From Streptomyces sp. ML-6 (lineage in GTDB: Bacteria > Actinomycetota > Actinomycetes > Streptomycetales > Streptomycetaceae): 64,000 bases of DNA. Both the position numbers and the translations under genes were made by a program. The DNA is taken from contig NZ_JAOTIK010000001.1 in assembly GCF_030116705.1 (NCBI RefSeq), positions 2,820,001 to 2,884,000 of the forward strand, in the 5' to 3' direction. How positions within the stretch are numbered: the stretch's first letter is position 1; each line of letters starts with the position of its first letter. Of this stretch, positions 26,901-36,158 are shown in pieces. The notes beneath the pieces were generated by a model. That model made no database searches. It was not told the origin of the DNA and saw only the letters and a program-made list of their open reading frames with translations.

Positions 26901-28400
26901 ATGGACGCAGACGTGAGCGAAAGCGCCGGACCGCCGGACGACTCCGACGACTCGGCCGCGGGCGGCAGCGGGCCGGGGGCCGGGGCCGGTTCCGGTACGG
27001 GAACCGGCCCCGACTCCGGGACGGGAACCGGAACCGGGGCGGAGACCGGGACAGGGACCGGCCCCGGAGCAGAGATCGAAACCGAAACCGGGACCAGGGC
27101 CGAGTCCGGCCCCGACGCCACCCCGGGGGCCGAGACCGGTTCCGAGTCCGACTCCGGGACGGGGACCGAAACCGGTTCCGAGTCCGGTCCCGGCGCCACC
27201 CCCGCCCCGCCCCCCGCCGACGGACATCGACGCCGCTGGCTGCGCTGGACCGCGCTCGGCGCCTCGTTCTTCGTCCTGGTCGCGGCGGGCGTCGGCTGGT
27301 GGCTGTACCGGAAGCTGGACGGCAACATCAGGACGGACGTCTCCGCGGCGGCCGAGCTGAAGACGTACGAGCGGGAGCGGCCCGTCTCCGTGGTGCACGA
27401 CGCGGAGAACATCCTGCTCATCGGCTCCGACAGCCGGGCCGGCAAGAACCGCGCGTACGGCCGTGACGACGGCGGCAGCCAGCGCTCGGACACCACGATC
27501 CTGTTGCACCTGGCGGCGGACCGGAAGAGCGCCACCGCGATGTCCCTGCCGCGCGATCTGATGGTGGATGTCCCGGTCTGTCACACTGCGGACGGCAAAG
27601 CGACGAAGAAGCAATTCGCCCAGTTCAACTGGGCCTTCGAGCTCGGTGGCACCGCCTGCACGGTCCGCACCGTCGAGAAGTTGACCGGCATCAGGATCGA
27701 CCACCACATGGTCGTCGACTTCGACGGCTTCAAGGACATGGTCGACGCCGTGGACGGGGTGGAGGTCTGCCTCAAGAAGCCGGTCGACGACGACGACGCC
27801 CATCTGAAGCTCCCCGCCGGGCGCCAGACGCTCGACGGCGAGCAGGCGCTGGGCTACGTACGGGCCCGCAAGTCGATCGGCAACGGCAGCGACACCGAAC
27901 GGATGGACCGCCAGCAGCAGTTCCTGGGCGCGCTGGTGAACAAGGTGCAGAGCAACGGCGTCCTGCTCAACCCGACCCGGCTCTACCCGGTCCTGGACGC
28001 GGCGACCAAGGCGCTGACCACGGACCCGGGCCTGGACAGCCTCAAGGACCTGTACGAGCTGGTGCGCGGCATGCGTGACGTACCGACCGACAAGGTGCAG
28101 TTCCTGACCGTGCCCCGGCAGCCGTACGCCGCCAACCGGAACCGGGACGAACTCGTCCAGCCCGACGCGGACCGGCTCTTCAAGCGGCTGCGCGAGGACG
28201 ATCCGGTCGCCGTCGTCCCGGCCGACCAGCTCCAGGACGGCACGGGCGGGTCCGGGGACGGCGCGGACCGCTCCCGGGATGACGACGAGAAGAACAATCG
28301 GAAAAAGAATGCCGCGACCGGTTCTCCGGAGGCTTCCGGACCGAGCCCCACGCCGACCTATTCGGGCAACAACGCGGCGGCGGACCTGTGCGAGCAGTAA
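26901..28400 (+). CDS. LCP family phosphotransferase 1 (no LytR_C domain)
   Basis: 499 residues. LCP enzymes move lipid-linked glycopolymers onto peptidoglycan outside the membrane. Cytoplasmic N-terminus of about 110 residues is Gly/Thr/Ser/Glu low-complexity (SGTGTG-type repeats). One membrane helix (about 117-136), then the LCP domain with NILLIGSDSRAG, TTILLHLAADRKSATAMSLPRD, KLTGIRIDHHMVVDFDGFKD and LDGEQALGYVRARKSIG, carrying the Arg/Asp residues that bind pyrophosphate and Mg. Ends in a polar tail with no LytR_C domain. ATG 26901 has GAAGG directly abutting it; the GTG at 26913 has a better-spaced site and may be the true start. Confidence 0.93.
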   Translation: MDADVSESAGPPDDSDDSAAGGSGPGAGAGSGTGTGPDSGTGTGTGAETGTGTGPGAEIETETGTRAESGPDATPGAETGSESDSGTGTETGSESGPGATPAPPPADGHRRRWLRWTALGASFFVLVAAGVGWWLYRKLDGNIRTDVSAAAELKTYERERPVSVVHDAENILLIGSDSRAGKNRAYGRDDGGSQRSDTTILLHLAADRKSATAMSLPRDLMVDVPVCHTADGKATKKQFAQFNWAFELGGTACTVRTVEKLTGIRIDHHMVVDFDGFKDMVDAVDGVEVCLKKPVDDDDAHLKLPAGRQTLDGEQALGYVRARKSIGNGSDTERMDRQQQFLGALVNKVQSNGVLLNPTRLYPVLDAATKALTTDPGLDSLKDLYELVRGMRDVPTDKVQFLTVPRQPYAANRNRDELVQPDADRLFKRLREDDPVAVVPADQLQDGTGGSGDGADRSRDDDEKNNRKKNAATGSPEASGPSPTPTYSGNNAAADLCEQ

Positions 28401-28623
28401 AGCAATTCCCAAGCAGGGGCCGGTGATCGGCGTGTAATGGGCAGTATGACCAGTTGTAAGGACCGTGGAATTTGTCACGCTCGTCGCTCGATGCCGAACG
28501 AGGCCGATAGTGTGACGCGATCCGGTGCTTCCGGCCGCCAGGCCGCGCACTTTTGGAGCGAAAGAACGAGCGCCTGATCGGGGGAGGCGCCTGGCGTGGC
28601 ACCGACGGAGGACTCAAGCGACC

Positions 28624-30444
28624 GTGGATGCGCAAAGTCGTGGGCGGGGGGACGAAATCGACCCCGCGGACCAGTGGGTACTCAACCCGCAGACCGGTGA
28701 TTACGAACTGCGACTGAATCATTCCGGAGGGGATTCGGCAAGCCCTTCGCAGGCTTCCGCGCCGCGTGTCCCCAGAAGCAGGGGTCCGGTCCGGGACGAG
28801 GACGTGGCACGCGACGACACCCCCCGGGGCGGGCGCCGCGCCGCGGCCCGGGACGGCCACGGGCCGGCCGCGCGCCACGAGGTGCCGGGCCAGCGCAGCC
28901 GCCGGGCGGCCAACGGCCGACGCGGCCAGGAGGGTTCCGGCTCCGGCGGCACGGGGGCGGAGCCGGCGGGCCGGCGCAGCCGCAAGGCGCCCAAGGCCGC
29001 CAAGAGCCGCCGCAAGAAGGTGCTGCTGTGGACCGGCGGCTCGATGGCCTTCGTGCTCGTCGGCCTGTCGGCGGCCGGGTACGCGCTGTACCAGCACTTC
29101 AACGGCAACCTGAGCACGGTCGACGTGGGCGGGGCCGGCAACAAGAACGTCTTCGACTCCGACGCCCCGATCAACATCCTGGTCATCGGCACCGACAAGC
29201 GCACCGGCAAGGGCAACGAGGGCTACGGCGACAAGAACAGCGTGGGCCACGCCGACACCAACATCCTCTTCCACGTCTCCGAGGACCGCACCAACGCGAC
29301 GGCGCTGAGCATCCCGCGCGACCTGATCACCGACATCCCGCAGTGCACGTCCAAGCAGCCGGACGGTACGGAGAAGGTCATCCCGGGCACCCCGAACGTC
29401 CGGTTCAACAACAGCCTCGGCCAGGAGGGCCGCGACCCGGGCTGCACCATGGAGACCGTCAGGAAGATCACCGGCCTGAAGGTCGACCACTTCATGATGG
29501 TCGACTTCAACGCGGTGAAGGAACTGTCCACGGCGGTCGGCGGCGTCGAGGTCTGCCTGGCCAAGCCGGTCAAGGACCCGGACTCGCACCTGGACCTGCC
29601 GGCCGGTGAGCACCGCATCCAGGGCGAGACCGCCCTGGCGTTCGTACGGACCCGGCACAGCTTCGGCAATCACGGCGACCTGGACCGGATCAAGGTCCAG
29701 CAGCAGTTCATGGCGTCGATGATGCGGCAGATGCAGTCGGACGACACCCTGACCAGCCCGACCAAGCTGTACAAGCTGGCGGACGCGGCGACCAAGGCAC
29801 TCACCGTCGATACCGGCATCGGCACGGGGGCGAAGCTGGCGTCGCTGGCCCAGGAGCTCGGCAAGGTCAACACCAAGAACATCACCTTCACCACCGTGCC
29901 GGTGCTCGACAACCCGGCCGAGAAGGTCAAGGCCACCGTCGTGGTGGACGAGGCCAGGGCCGAACCGCTGTTCGCCATGATGCGCAACGACACCTCGCTG
30001 ACCGAGGTGAAGTCGCAGAAGAAGGACGCGAAGAGCAAGCAGGACGCACTCCTCAAGGGCCCCAGGGCAGCGGCGGGCGACGTGCGCGTGGACGTGTACA
30101 ACGGCGGCAAGGTCGCCGGTGCCGCGCAGGCGACGGTCGCCTGGCTGCAGAACGAGAAGGGCGTGCTCAAGTCGTCGAACAAGGCCAACGCCCCGGCGAA
30201 GACCGCGAAGACGACGCTGGAGTACGCACCGAACCAGGCGGACCAGGCCCGTGCCCTGGCCGCCATGATGGGCCTGCCCGGCTCGGCCATGAAACAGGGC
30301 ACCGAGGACGCCGAGGGGCTTCAGGCGATGGTCCTGACGCTCGGCGACGACTTCGAGAGCGCGGGCACACCCATCGTCGGACCCACCAAGGTTCCGGCGG
30401 ACGTCCAGCAGGCAAACGCCGACAAGGCAGAGTGCGCCAAGTGA
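28624..30444 (+). CDS. LCP family phosphotransferase 2 with LytR_C domain
   Basis: 606 residues from a GTG at 28624 (VDAQSRGRGDEIDPADQWVL) with GGAGG about 12 bases upstream. Cytoplasmic basic N-terminus with the ADQWVLNPQTGDYELRL patch, a membrane helix at about 133-155, and an LCP domain (NILVIGTDKRTG, TNILFHVSEDRTNATALSIP, GLKVDHFMMVDFNAVKELS, IQGETALAFVRTRHSFG). C-terminal LytR_C domain begins near 495 (VRVDVYNGGKVAGAAQATVA). Likely ligates a wall teichoic acid-like or teichulosonic polymer to peptidoglycan. It is 223 bp from LCP1, with room for a promoter, and 49 bp from LCP3, so probably co-transcribed with it. Confidence 0.93.
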   Translation: MDAQSRGRGDEIDPADQWVLNPQTGDYELRLNHSGGDSASPSQASAPRVPRSRGPVRDEDVARDDTPRGGRRAAARDGHGPAARHEVPGQRSRRAANGRRGQEGSGSGGTGAEPAGRRSRKAPKAAKSRRKKVLLWTGGSMAFVLVGLSAAGYALYQHFNGNLSTVDVGGAGNKNVFDSDAPINILVIGTDKRTGKGNEGYGDKNSVGHADTNILFHVSEDRTNATALSIPRDLITDIPQCTSKQPDGTEKVIPGTPNVRFNNSLGQEGRDPGCTMETVRKITGLKVDHFMMVDFNAVKELSTAVGGVEVCLAKPVKDPDSHLDLPAGEHRIQGETALAFVRTRHSFGNHGDLDRIKVQQQFMASMMRQMQSDDTLTSPTKLYKLADAATKALTVDTGIGTGAKLASLAQELGKVNTKNITFTTVPVLDNPAEKVKATVVVDEARAEPLFAMMRNDTSLTEVKSQKKDAKSKQDALLKGPRAAAGDVRVDVYNGGKVAGAAQATVAWLQNEKGVLKSSNKANAPAKTAKTTLEYAPNQADQARALAAMMGLPGSAMKQGTEDAEGLQAMVLTLGDDFESAGTPIVGPTKVPADVQQANADKAECAK

Positions 30445-30493
30445 CACCGGGTCACCGCGCCACATCACGAGTCCGAGCAGCAGGGGGGTCCCG

Positions 30494-32164
30494 GTGGGAC
30501 GGAGCAGCACGCCCGGGGAGGGGACACGGTCACGCGTCCGCCACACCGGTCAACTCGGCCCGGAGGACGGGCTGAGCGAGGACGCCCCGGAAAAGGGCGC
30601 GAATCGGGAAGGGGGCGGCCGACGGTCGGCGTCCTCGGCGGGCGGTCATCGGCGCGGGGGGCCGAAACGCCAGGGCAAGAAGGGCAAACGCCGGGTGCTG
30701 CGCTGGAGCGCCTCCGTTCTCGCGCTGCTCATACTCGGCGGCGCGGGGGCCGGATACCTCTACTACGAACGCCTCAACAGCAACATCAAGAAGGCCGATC
30801 TGACGCTCGGCGACCGGAAGATGGCCGGCCACAAGGCCAACGCCGCCGGGCAGACCCCGTTGAACATCCTGCTCATCGGTTCGGACGCCCGGAACTCCAA
30901 GGCGAACAAGAAGCTCGGCGGCGCCAAGGACACCTTCGACGCGCCGCCGCTGGCCGATGTGCAGATGCTGCTGCACCTGTCCGCCGACCGCAGCAACATG
31001 TCGGTGATCAGCATGCCGCGGGACACGATGCTGAAGATCCCGAAGTGCACCGATCCGAAGACGAAGCGCGTCTACCCCGCCTCCAACGGTCTCGCGATGA
31101 CCAACCAGACGCTCGGCCGCGGCGGTCCGGGATGCACCGTGGCCACTTGGTACGAGCTGACCGGCATCACCATCGACCACTTCATGATGATCGACTTCGC
31201 CGGTGTGGTCTCGATGGCCGACGCGATCGGCGGCGTCCCGGTCTGCGTCAAGGAGAACGTCCACTCCCGCACCAGGGACGGCAAGGGCTCCGGGCTGAAA
31301 CTGGAAAAGGGCACCACCAAGATCAAGGGCGAGCAGGCCCTCCAGTGGCTGCGCACCCGCTACGGCTTCGAGGACGGCACCGACCTCGGCCGCACGCACG
31401 CCCAGCACATGTACATGAACTCGATGGTCCGTGAGCTGCGCAAGGGCACCAAGCTCACCGACCCGGGCAAGCTGATGAACCTGGCCGACGCGGCGACCAA
31501 GGCACTGACGGTCGACAAGGGCCTCGACACCGTCAAGAAGCTGTACGACCTGGCGGAGGAGCTCAAGAAGGCTCCCACCAAGCGCATCACCATGACGACG
31601 ATGCCGAACGTCTACGGGACGGGCGCGCTCGCCGGACGGGTGCTCCCCAAGGCCGGCGACGCCGACCAGCTCTTCCAGATGGTCCGCGACGACATCCCGC
31701 TCGACGGCAAGGCTTCCAAGCGCAAGAAGCCGGTCGTCAAGGAGCCCACGTCACCGATTGCCGAGATCCCGGTCAGTGTCCGCAACGGCACGCGCGTGGG
31801 GCTCGACTACCCGGTCAAGGGCCGGGCCGGGGCGGTCAAGCAGCTGCTGATCGACAAGGGCTTCGCCCAGGCCACGGTCGACGCCCAGAACACCGAGGCG
31901 TCGGCCCGCACCAAGATCCTCTTCCCCAGCGTGGACATGCAGGGCAACGCCCAGGCCGTGGCCAAGGCGCTCGGCATCCCGATGTCGGCGGTGAAGAAGT
32001 CGACCGACGTCTCGGGCATCACCCTGGCCGTGGGGGCCGACTGGCGCGAGGACGGGGACTACCACGCGGACGAGGCCGACGAGAAGACCCCGGAGAGCGC
32101 ACGCGCGCTCAAGGGCGACAACGAGGGCGCCTGCATGGACATCCAGCCTGGCTTCACCTGGTAA
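30494..32164 (+). CDS. LCP family phosphotransferase 3 with LytR_C domain
   Basis: 556 residues from GTG 30494 (VGRSSTPGEGTRSRVRHTGQ), preceded by an AGGGGGG ribosome binding site. Lysine/arginine-rich cytoplasmic tail, a membrane helix at about 70-91, and an LCP domain (NILLIGSDARNSKANKKLGG, VQMLLHLSADRSNMSVISMP, GITIDHFMMIDFAGVVSMAD, IKGEQALQWLRTRYGFEDGT). C-terminal LytR_C domain from about 430 (IPVSVRNGTRVGLDYPVKG). Ends just before a strong terminator, closing a two-gene LCP2-LCP3 unit. Confidence 0.93.
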   Translation: MGRSSTPGEGTRSRVRHTGQLGPEDGLSEDAPEKGANREGGGRRSASSAGGHRRGGPKRQGKKGKRRVLRWSASVLALLILGGAGAGYLYYERLNSNIKKADLTLGDRKMAGHKANAAGQTPLNILLIGSDARNSKANKKLGGAKDTFDAPPLADVQMLLHLSADRSNMSVISMPRDTMLKIPKCTDPKTKRVYPASNGLAMTNQTLGRGGPGCTVATWYELTGITIDHFMMIDFAGVVSMADAIGGVPVCVKENVHSRTRDGKGSGLKLEKGTTKIKGEQALQWLRTRYGFEDGTDLGRTHAQHMYMNSMVRELRKGTKLTDPGKLMNLADAATKALTVDKGLDTVKKLYDLAEELKKAPTKRITMTTMPNVYGTGALAGRVLPKAGDADQLFQMVRDDIPLDGKASKRKKPVVKEPTSPIAEIPVSVRNGTRVGLDYPVKGRAGAVKQLLIDKGFAQATVDAQNTEASARTKILFPSVDMQGNAQAVAKALGIPMSAVKKSTDVSGITLAVGADWREDGDYHADEADEKTPESARALKGDNEGACMDIQPGFTW

Positions 32165-32180
32165 CGACAACGGGCGCGCA

Positions 32181-32231
32181 GAACGCCGAAGGGGGCCCCT
32201 CCGAAGCTTCGGAGGGGCCCCCTTCGGCGTT
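32181..32231 (+). terminator. Strong terminator after LCP2-LCP3
   Basis: Near-perfect ~24-bp inverted repeat centred on AAGCTT (32203-32208), with GGAGGGGCCCCC-type arms and one bulged C. It starts 17 bases after the LCP3 stop. Confidence 0.85.
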
Positions 32232-32403
32232 CCGGAACGGGTACGGGCCCTGCGGTGGTCACGACGGTCGTGCCGACCGCGAGGCCCGCCGCGTTACCGC
32301 GAATGGGGGACAGGGGCGCGTCCCGCCGGGTCACGCACCGGGCACCCGATCATATGGACCTACTGTGCGAATGGTTTCCCTCGCACCGCGGAGGTGTCCC
32401 CCC

Positions 32404-33999
32404 GTGCCCACGCCGCACCGTTCCCCCCGCTCTCCTCGCTCCCCCCACCCCTCCCGTTCACCGCATGCGTCGCACTCGCCCCGTTGGCCGCGTTCCCACG
32501 CGCTCCCGCCGCGGCACCGCTCCCGAAGACAGGACGAGCGGCCGGGCTGGGGCATGCGGATGGTGACCGGTCTCTCCGTGCTGGTACTGGGGGCCGGGGG
32601 CATCGGCCACGCGGTGGTGACCGACCTGGCGACCGGGATCGACCGGGTCGACCCGTTCAAGGACATGAAGAACCGGCCCCGCGCGGGCACCGGCACGAAC
32701 CTGCTGCTCGTGGGCACCGACGGCCGCGACCGGATCACCCCGGAGGAGAAGAAGCGGTACCGGCTGGGCGGCGCCCCCTGCCACTGCACCGACACGATCA
32801 TGCTGGTGCACCTGTCGGCGGACAAGGAGCGGGCGAGCGTCGTCTCGCTGCCCCGCGACAGCTATGCCGAGGTCCCCGAGCACCGGGACCGGACCACCGG
32901 CAAGCAGCACACCGCCCACCCGGTGAAGCTGAACGCGGCCTACGCCGAGGGCGGGCCGGGCCTGACCGTGCGGACCGTCGAGCACATGACGGGCATCAAG
33001 ATCGACCACTATCTGGAGGTCGACTTCACCAGCTTCATGAAGACGGTGGACACCCTGGGCGGGGTGAAGATCTGCACCACCCGGCCGATGAAGGACCCGT
33101 ACACCGGTCTCGACCTGGCCGCGGGCACCCATGAGTTGAACGGTGGACAGGCCCTGCAGTACGTGCGTTCCCGGCACATCGACGGGGCCGCCGACCTGGG
33201 CCGGATGCAGCGTCAGCAGAAGTTCCTCGCCTCACTGATCGAGCGGGCGACCGGCAGCGGGGTGCTGCTGAATCCGGTGAAGTTCCGGGACGTCGCCTCG
33301 ACGATGCTGAACTCGGTCCGGGCCGACAAGGACTTCGGCACGGAGCAGATGCTGGAGCTCGGGCAGGCGATGCGCGACTTCTCCCCCGCCTCGTCCGAGT
33401 TCGCCTCCGTCCCGATGGGGAACGTCTCCTACCCGGTCAAGGGCATCGGCTCGACGGTCAAGTGGGACGAGCAGAAGTCGGAGAAGCTCTTCCGGGCCCT
33501 GCGCGAGGACAAGCCGCTCGCCTCGAAGCGCCCCGCGCGGCCGAAGGCCGTGGAGGTCGACGTCGACCCGCGGCTGATCCGGGTCCAGGTCTACAACGGG
33601 ACCACGAAGGAGGGCCTGGGAAGGAGGGTCGACGACGCCCTGCGCGCCACCGGCTTCGACACCACGCGAACCCCGCTGAACGCGCCCCCGAACGGTCCGA
33701 GCACCGACCCGGACGGTCCGAAGGCGGAACCGAGCACCGACCCGGACGGTCCGAGCACGGCCCCGCACCCGGGCGACCTGAAGCGCACCCTGATCACCTA
33801 CGACCCGCGCTGGGACCGGTCCGCGAAGTCCCTGGCCGAGGCCCTGCCCGGGGCCGAGCTGCGGGCGGTGGCGGGCCAGGGCGTCATGCTGCGGGTGACG
33901 GTGGGCACGGACTTCGAGAAGGTCCGGAAGGTGCGGGCCCAGGAGGCGGACCGGGGCGAGTTCGACACGGTCACGGGCGACGAGGTCGCCTGCCCGTGA
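32404..33999 (+). CDS. LCP family phosphotransferase 4 with LytR_C domain
   Basis: 531 residues from GTG 32404 (VPTPHRSPRSPRSPHPSRSP), chosen because GGAGG lies nine bases upstream; an earlier ATG at 32371 lacks a site. The N-terminal ~45 residues are Arg/Ser/Pro/His repeats (RSPRSP type). Membrane helix about 51-72. LCP domain with NLLLVGTDGRDR, TIMLVHLSADKERASVVSLP, GIKIDHYLEVDFTSFMKTVD and LNGGQALQYVRSRHIDG. LytR_C-like C-terminus (RVQVYNGTTKEGLGRRVDDA) is interrupted by a GPSTDPDG duplication near 440-465. It lies between its own upstream terminator and the convergent thioesterase, so it is probably monocistronic. Confidence 0.92.
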   Translation: MPTPHRSPRSPRSPHPSRSPHASHSPRWPRSHALPPRHRSRRQDERPGWGMRMVTGLSVLVLGAGGIGHAVVTDLATGIDRVDPFKDMKNRPRAGTGTNLLLVGTDGRDRITPEEKKRYRLGGAPCHCTDTIMLVHLSADKERASVVSLPRDSYAEVPEHRDRTTGKQHTAHPVKLNAAYAEGGPGLTVRTVEHMTGIKIDHYLEVDFTSFMKTVDTLGGVKICTTRPMKDPYTGLDLAAGTHELNGGQALQYVRSRHIDGAADLGRMQRQQKFLASLIERATGSGVLLNPVKFRDVASTMLNSVRADKDFGTEQMLELGQAMRDFSPASSEFASVPMGNVSYPVKGIGSTVKWDEQKSEKLFRALREDKPLASKRPARPKAVEVDVDPRLIRVQVYNGTTKEGLGRRVDDALRATGFDTTRTPLNAPPNGPSTDPDGPKAEPSTDPDGPSTAPHPGDLKRTLITYDPRWDRSAKSLAEALPGAELRAVAGQGVMLRVTVGTDFEKVRKVRAQEADRGEFDTVTGDEVACP

Positions 34000-34059
34000 C
34001 CGCGCCCCCTCGGGGGTTCCGTGGTCGATGCCGTCCGTCCGGGGATCCTCCGGCAGCTC

Positions 34060-34608
34060 TCAGTCGTCGATGCCGTCCGCCGCGCGCTTCTCCCGCAGCT
34101 CCTTGATCGCGCGGCGCCGGGCGAGGCGGTGGGTGCGGCGGATCTGGGCCTCCTGGTAGCGCCGCTTGTCGCGCTCGGTCTCCGGTATCACCGGCGGCAC
34201 GGGGCGCGGCCTGCCGTCCGCGTCGACCGCCGCGAACACCAGGTAGGCGCTGCCGACCTGCTGGGCGGGGGTCGATTCGTTCCACCGCTCGGCCATGACC
34301 CGGACGCCGACCTCCATGGAGGAGCGGCCGGTCCAGTTCACCTGGGCGCGGACGTGAACGAGATCACCCACGCGGACCGGCTCCAGGAAGACCATCTCGT
34401 CCATCGAGGCGGTGACGGCGGGACCGCCGGAGTGCCGGCCGGCCACGGCACCGGCCGCGTCGTCGACCAGTTTCATGATCACGCCACCGTGCACCGTGCC
34501 CAGCAGGTTGGTGTCGTTGCCGGTCATGATGTGGCTGAGGGTGGTCCGGGAAGCCGCGGTCGGCTTGCCCTGTATGTCGCCCTCCGGGCGCGGGGCCTGA
34601 TCTGTCAT
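34060..34608 (-). CDS. Hotdog-fold acyl-CoA thioesterase (YciA/ACOT7-like)
   Basis: 182 residues. Hydrolyses acyl-CoA thioesters. The hotdog signature SHIMTGNDTNLLGTVHGGVI carries the HGG motif at 40-42, with the acidic D49/D50 in KLVDDAAG. VTASMDEMVFLEPVRVGDLV and SSMEVGVRVMAE are conserved strands. The C-terminal ~35 residues are basic. ATG at 34608 (MTDQAPRPEG) has AAGGTGG upstream; a GTG nine bases earlier is less well placed. It is an odd neighbour within the LCP cluster and is divergent from LCP5. Confidence 0.9.
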   Translation of the reverse strand: MTDQAPRPEGDIQGKPTAASRTTLSHIMTGNDTNLLGTVHGGVIMKLVDDAAGAVAGRHSGGPAVTASMDEMVFLEPVRVGDLVHVRAQVNWTGRSSMEVGVRVMAERWNESTPAQQVGSAYLVFAAVDADGRPRPVPPVIPETERDKRRYQEAQIRRTHRLARRRAIKELREKRAADGIDD

Positions 34609-34727
34609 ACCGTCCACCTTATGCGTGGTCCCGCGTCCTGCGGCAATGCATCAGCTTGGCAACAGGGCCGCCCCGATTTCCCGTACCCCCTGTAAGGGGG
34701 GTGGCTCCGGCCTGCACACTGGTCCGT

Positions 34728-36074
34728 ATGAGCGACTGGCCCGACGGGCGGACCGACGACAACCGCAGCGGAAATCGCTACGGACAGGGCAGCGACAACG
34801 ACCGACCCGAGAGCGCCCGCGTGATGCGGCATGTCCAGCGGCCCTCCGTGCCGCCGCAGCCGCGCAACGCGCCGCGCGGCGCGGCGCCCCGGCAGCGCCG
34901 GCCGGAGCCGCCGCAGTACGCCCCCGGCACCCCTGCCGGGCCCGGCGGACCGGGCGGACCGGGCGGACCGGGTGACAACGCGGCGTACGACAGTGGTTAC
35001 AACACGGGACAGGTCTACGGCGCCGGCAACGTCCGCCGGACCGGTGGCAACGGCGGGAACGGGCGGAACGACGGCGGGCGCGTCCAGGGCCCGCCGCCCG
35101 ACTGGCGCCGCCGGATCAAGATAGGCTCGCTGGCCCTGGTGAGCGTGGTGCTCGTGGTCTCCATAGGCACGTACTTCTGGGCCGACTCCAAGCTCAAGCG
35201 CGAGGTGGACCTCTCCAAGGTCATCGAGCGGCCCGAGGAGGGCGACGGCACCAACTACCTGATCGTCGGTTCCGACAGCCGCGAGGGCATGACCGCCGAG
35301 GACAAGAAGAAGCTCCACACGGGCTCCGCCGAGGGCAAGCGGACCGACTCGATGATGATCCTGCACGACGGATCGAACGGGCCGACGCTCATCTCCCTGC
35401 CCCGCGACTCCAACGTCGAGATCCCCTCGTTCAAGGGCTCCGACTCCGGCAAGCTCTACCCGGGCCGCGGCCGCTTCACCAAGCTGAACGCCGCGTACGC
35501 CATGGACGGCCCCGAACTCCTCGTCCGCACCGTCGAGTTCAACACCGGGCTGCGCATCGACCACTACGTCGAGATCGGCTTCGGCGGCTTCGCCAAGATC
35601 GTGGACGCGATCGGCGGCGTCGAGATGGACATCCCCAAGGCGTTCAAGGACAAGAAGTCCGGCGCCGACTTCCAGGCGGGCAAGCAGACGCTGAACGGCG
35701 AGCAGTCCCTGGCCTTCGTCCGCACCCGGTACGCCTTCGCGGGCAGCGACCTGGACCGCACGAAGAACCAGCAGAAGTTCCTCGCGGCGCTGGCGAGCCA
35801 GACGGCGACCCCGTCGACGATCCTCAACCCGTTCAAGCTGTACCCGACGATGGGAGCCGGCCTGGACACCCTGATCGTCGACAAGGACATGTCGCTCTGG
35901 TCCCTGAGCCAGATGTTCTTCGCCATGAAGGGCGTCACGGGCGGCGACGGCACGTCGATGAACATGCCGATCTCCGGCTCCGTGGGCGGCAACCTGGTCT
36001 GGGACAAGGCCAAGGTCAAGCAGCTGGTGGAGCAGCTGAAGAACGACGAGAAGGTCACCGTCACCGAGAAGTGA
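34728..36074 (+). CDS. LCP family phosphotransferase 5 (no LytR_C domain)
   Basis: 448 residues from ATG 34728 (MSDWPDGRTDDNRSGNRYGQ). Long cytoplasmic Pro/Gly/Arg/Asn-rich region with GGPGGPGG, one membrane helix at about 131-151, and an LCP domain (NYLIVGSDSREGMTAEDK, DSMMILHDGSNGPTLISLP, GLRIDHYVEIGFGGFAKIVD, LNGEQSLAFVRTRYAFAG). It ends shortly after the LCP fold with no LytR_C domain. No ribosome binding site is visible; a short ACCCCC-TGTA-AGGGGG dyad lies about 27-43 bases upstream. This is the member closest to the classic single LCP next to TIGR03089 in relatives. Confidence 0.92.
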   Translation: MSDWPDGRTDDNRSGNRYGQGSDNDRPESARVMRHVQRPSVPPQPRNAPRGAAPRQRRPEPPQYAPGTPAGPGGPGGPGGPGDNAAYDSGYNTGQVYGAGNVRRTGGNGGNGRNDGGRVQGPPPDWRRRIKIGSLALVSVVLVVSIGTYFWADSKLKREVDLSKVIERPEEGDGTNYLIVGSDSREGMTAEDKKKLHTGSAEGKRTDSMMILHDGSNGPTLISLPRDSNVEIPSFKGSDSGKLYPGRGRFTKLNAAYAMDGPELLVRTVEFNTGLRIDHYVEIGFGGFAKIVDAIGGVEMDIPKAFKDKKSGADFQAGKQTLNGEQSLAFVRTRYAFAGSDLDRTKNQQKFLAALASQTATPSTILNPFKLYPTMGAGLDTLIVDKDMSLWSLSQMFFAMKGVTGGDGTSMNMPISGSVGGNLVWDKAKVKQLVEQLKNDEKVTVTEK

Positions 36075-36089
36075 CGCCACCTGACGAAC

Positions 36090-36119
36090 GGAAGGGCCCG
36101 GAATCGTCCGGGCCCTTCC
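36090..36119. terminator. Terminator hairpin, LCP5 / DUF5954-like convergence
   Basis: Perfect 13-bp stem (GGAAGGGCCCGGA with TCCGGGCCCTTCC) and ATCG loop, 16 bases after the LCP5 stop. Confidence 0.85.
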
Positions 36120-36158
36120 GCCTGGCTCCGTTCGTCTCCGTCCCTCTCCGCCCGTCCG

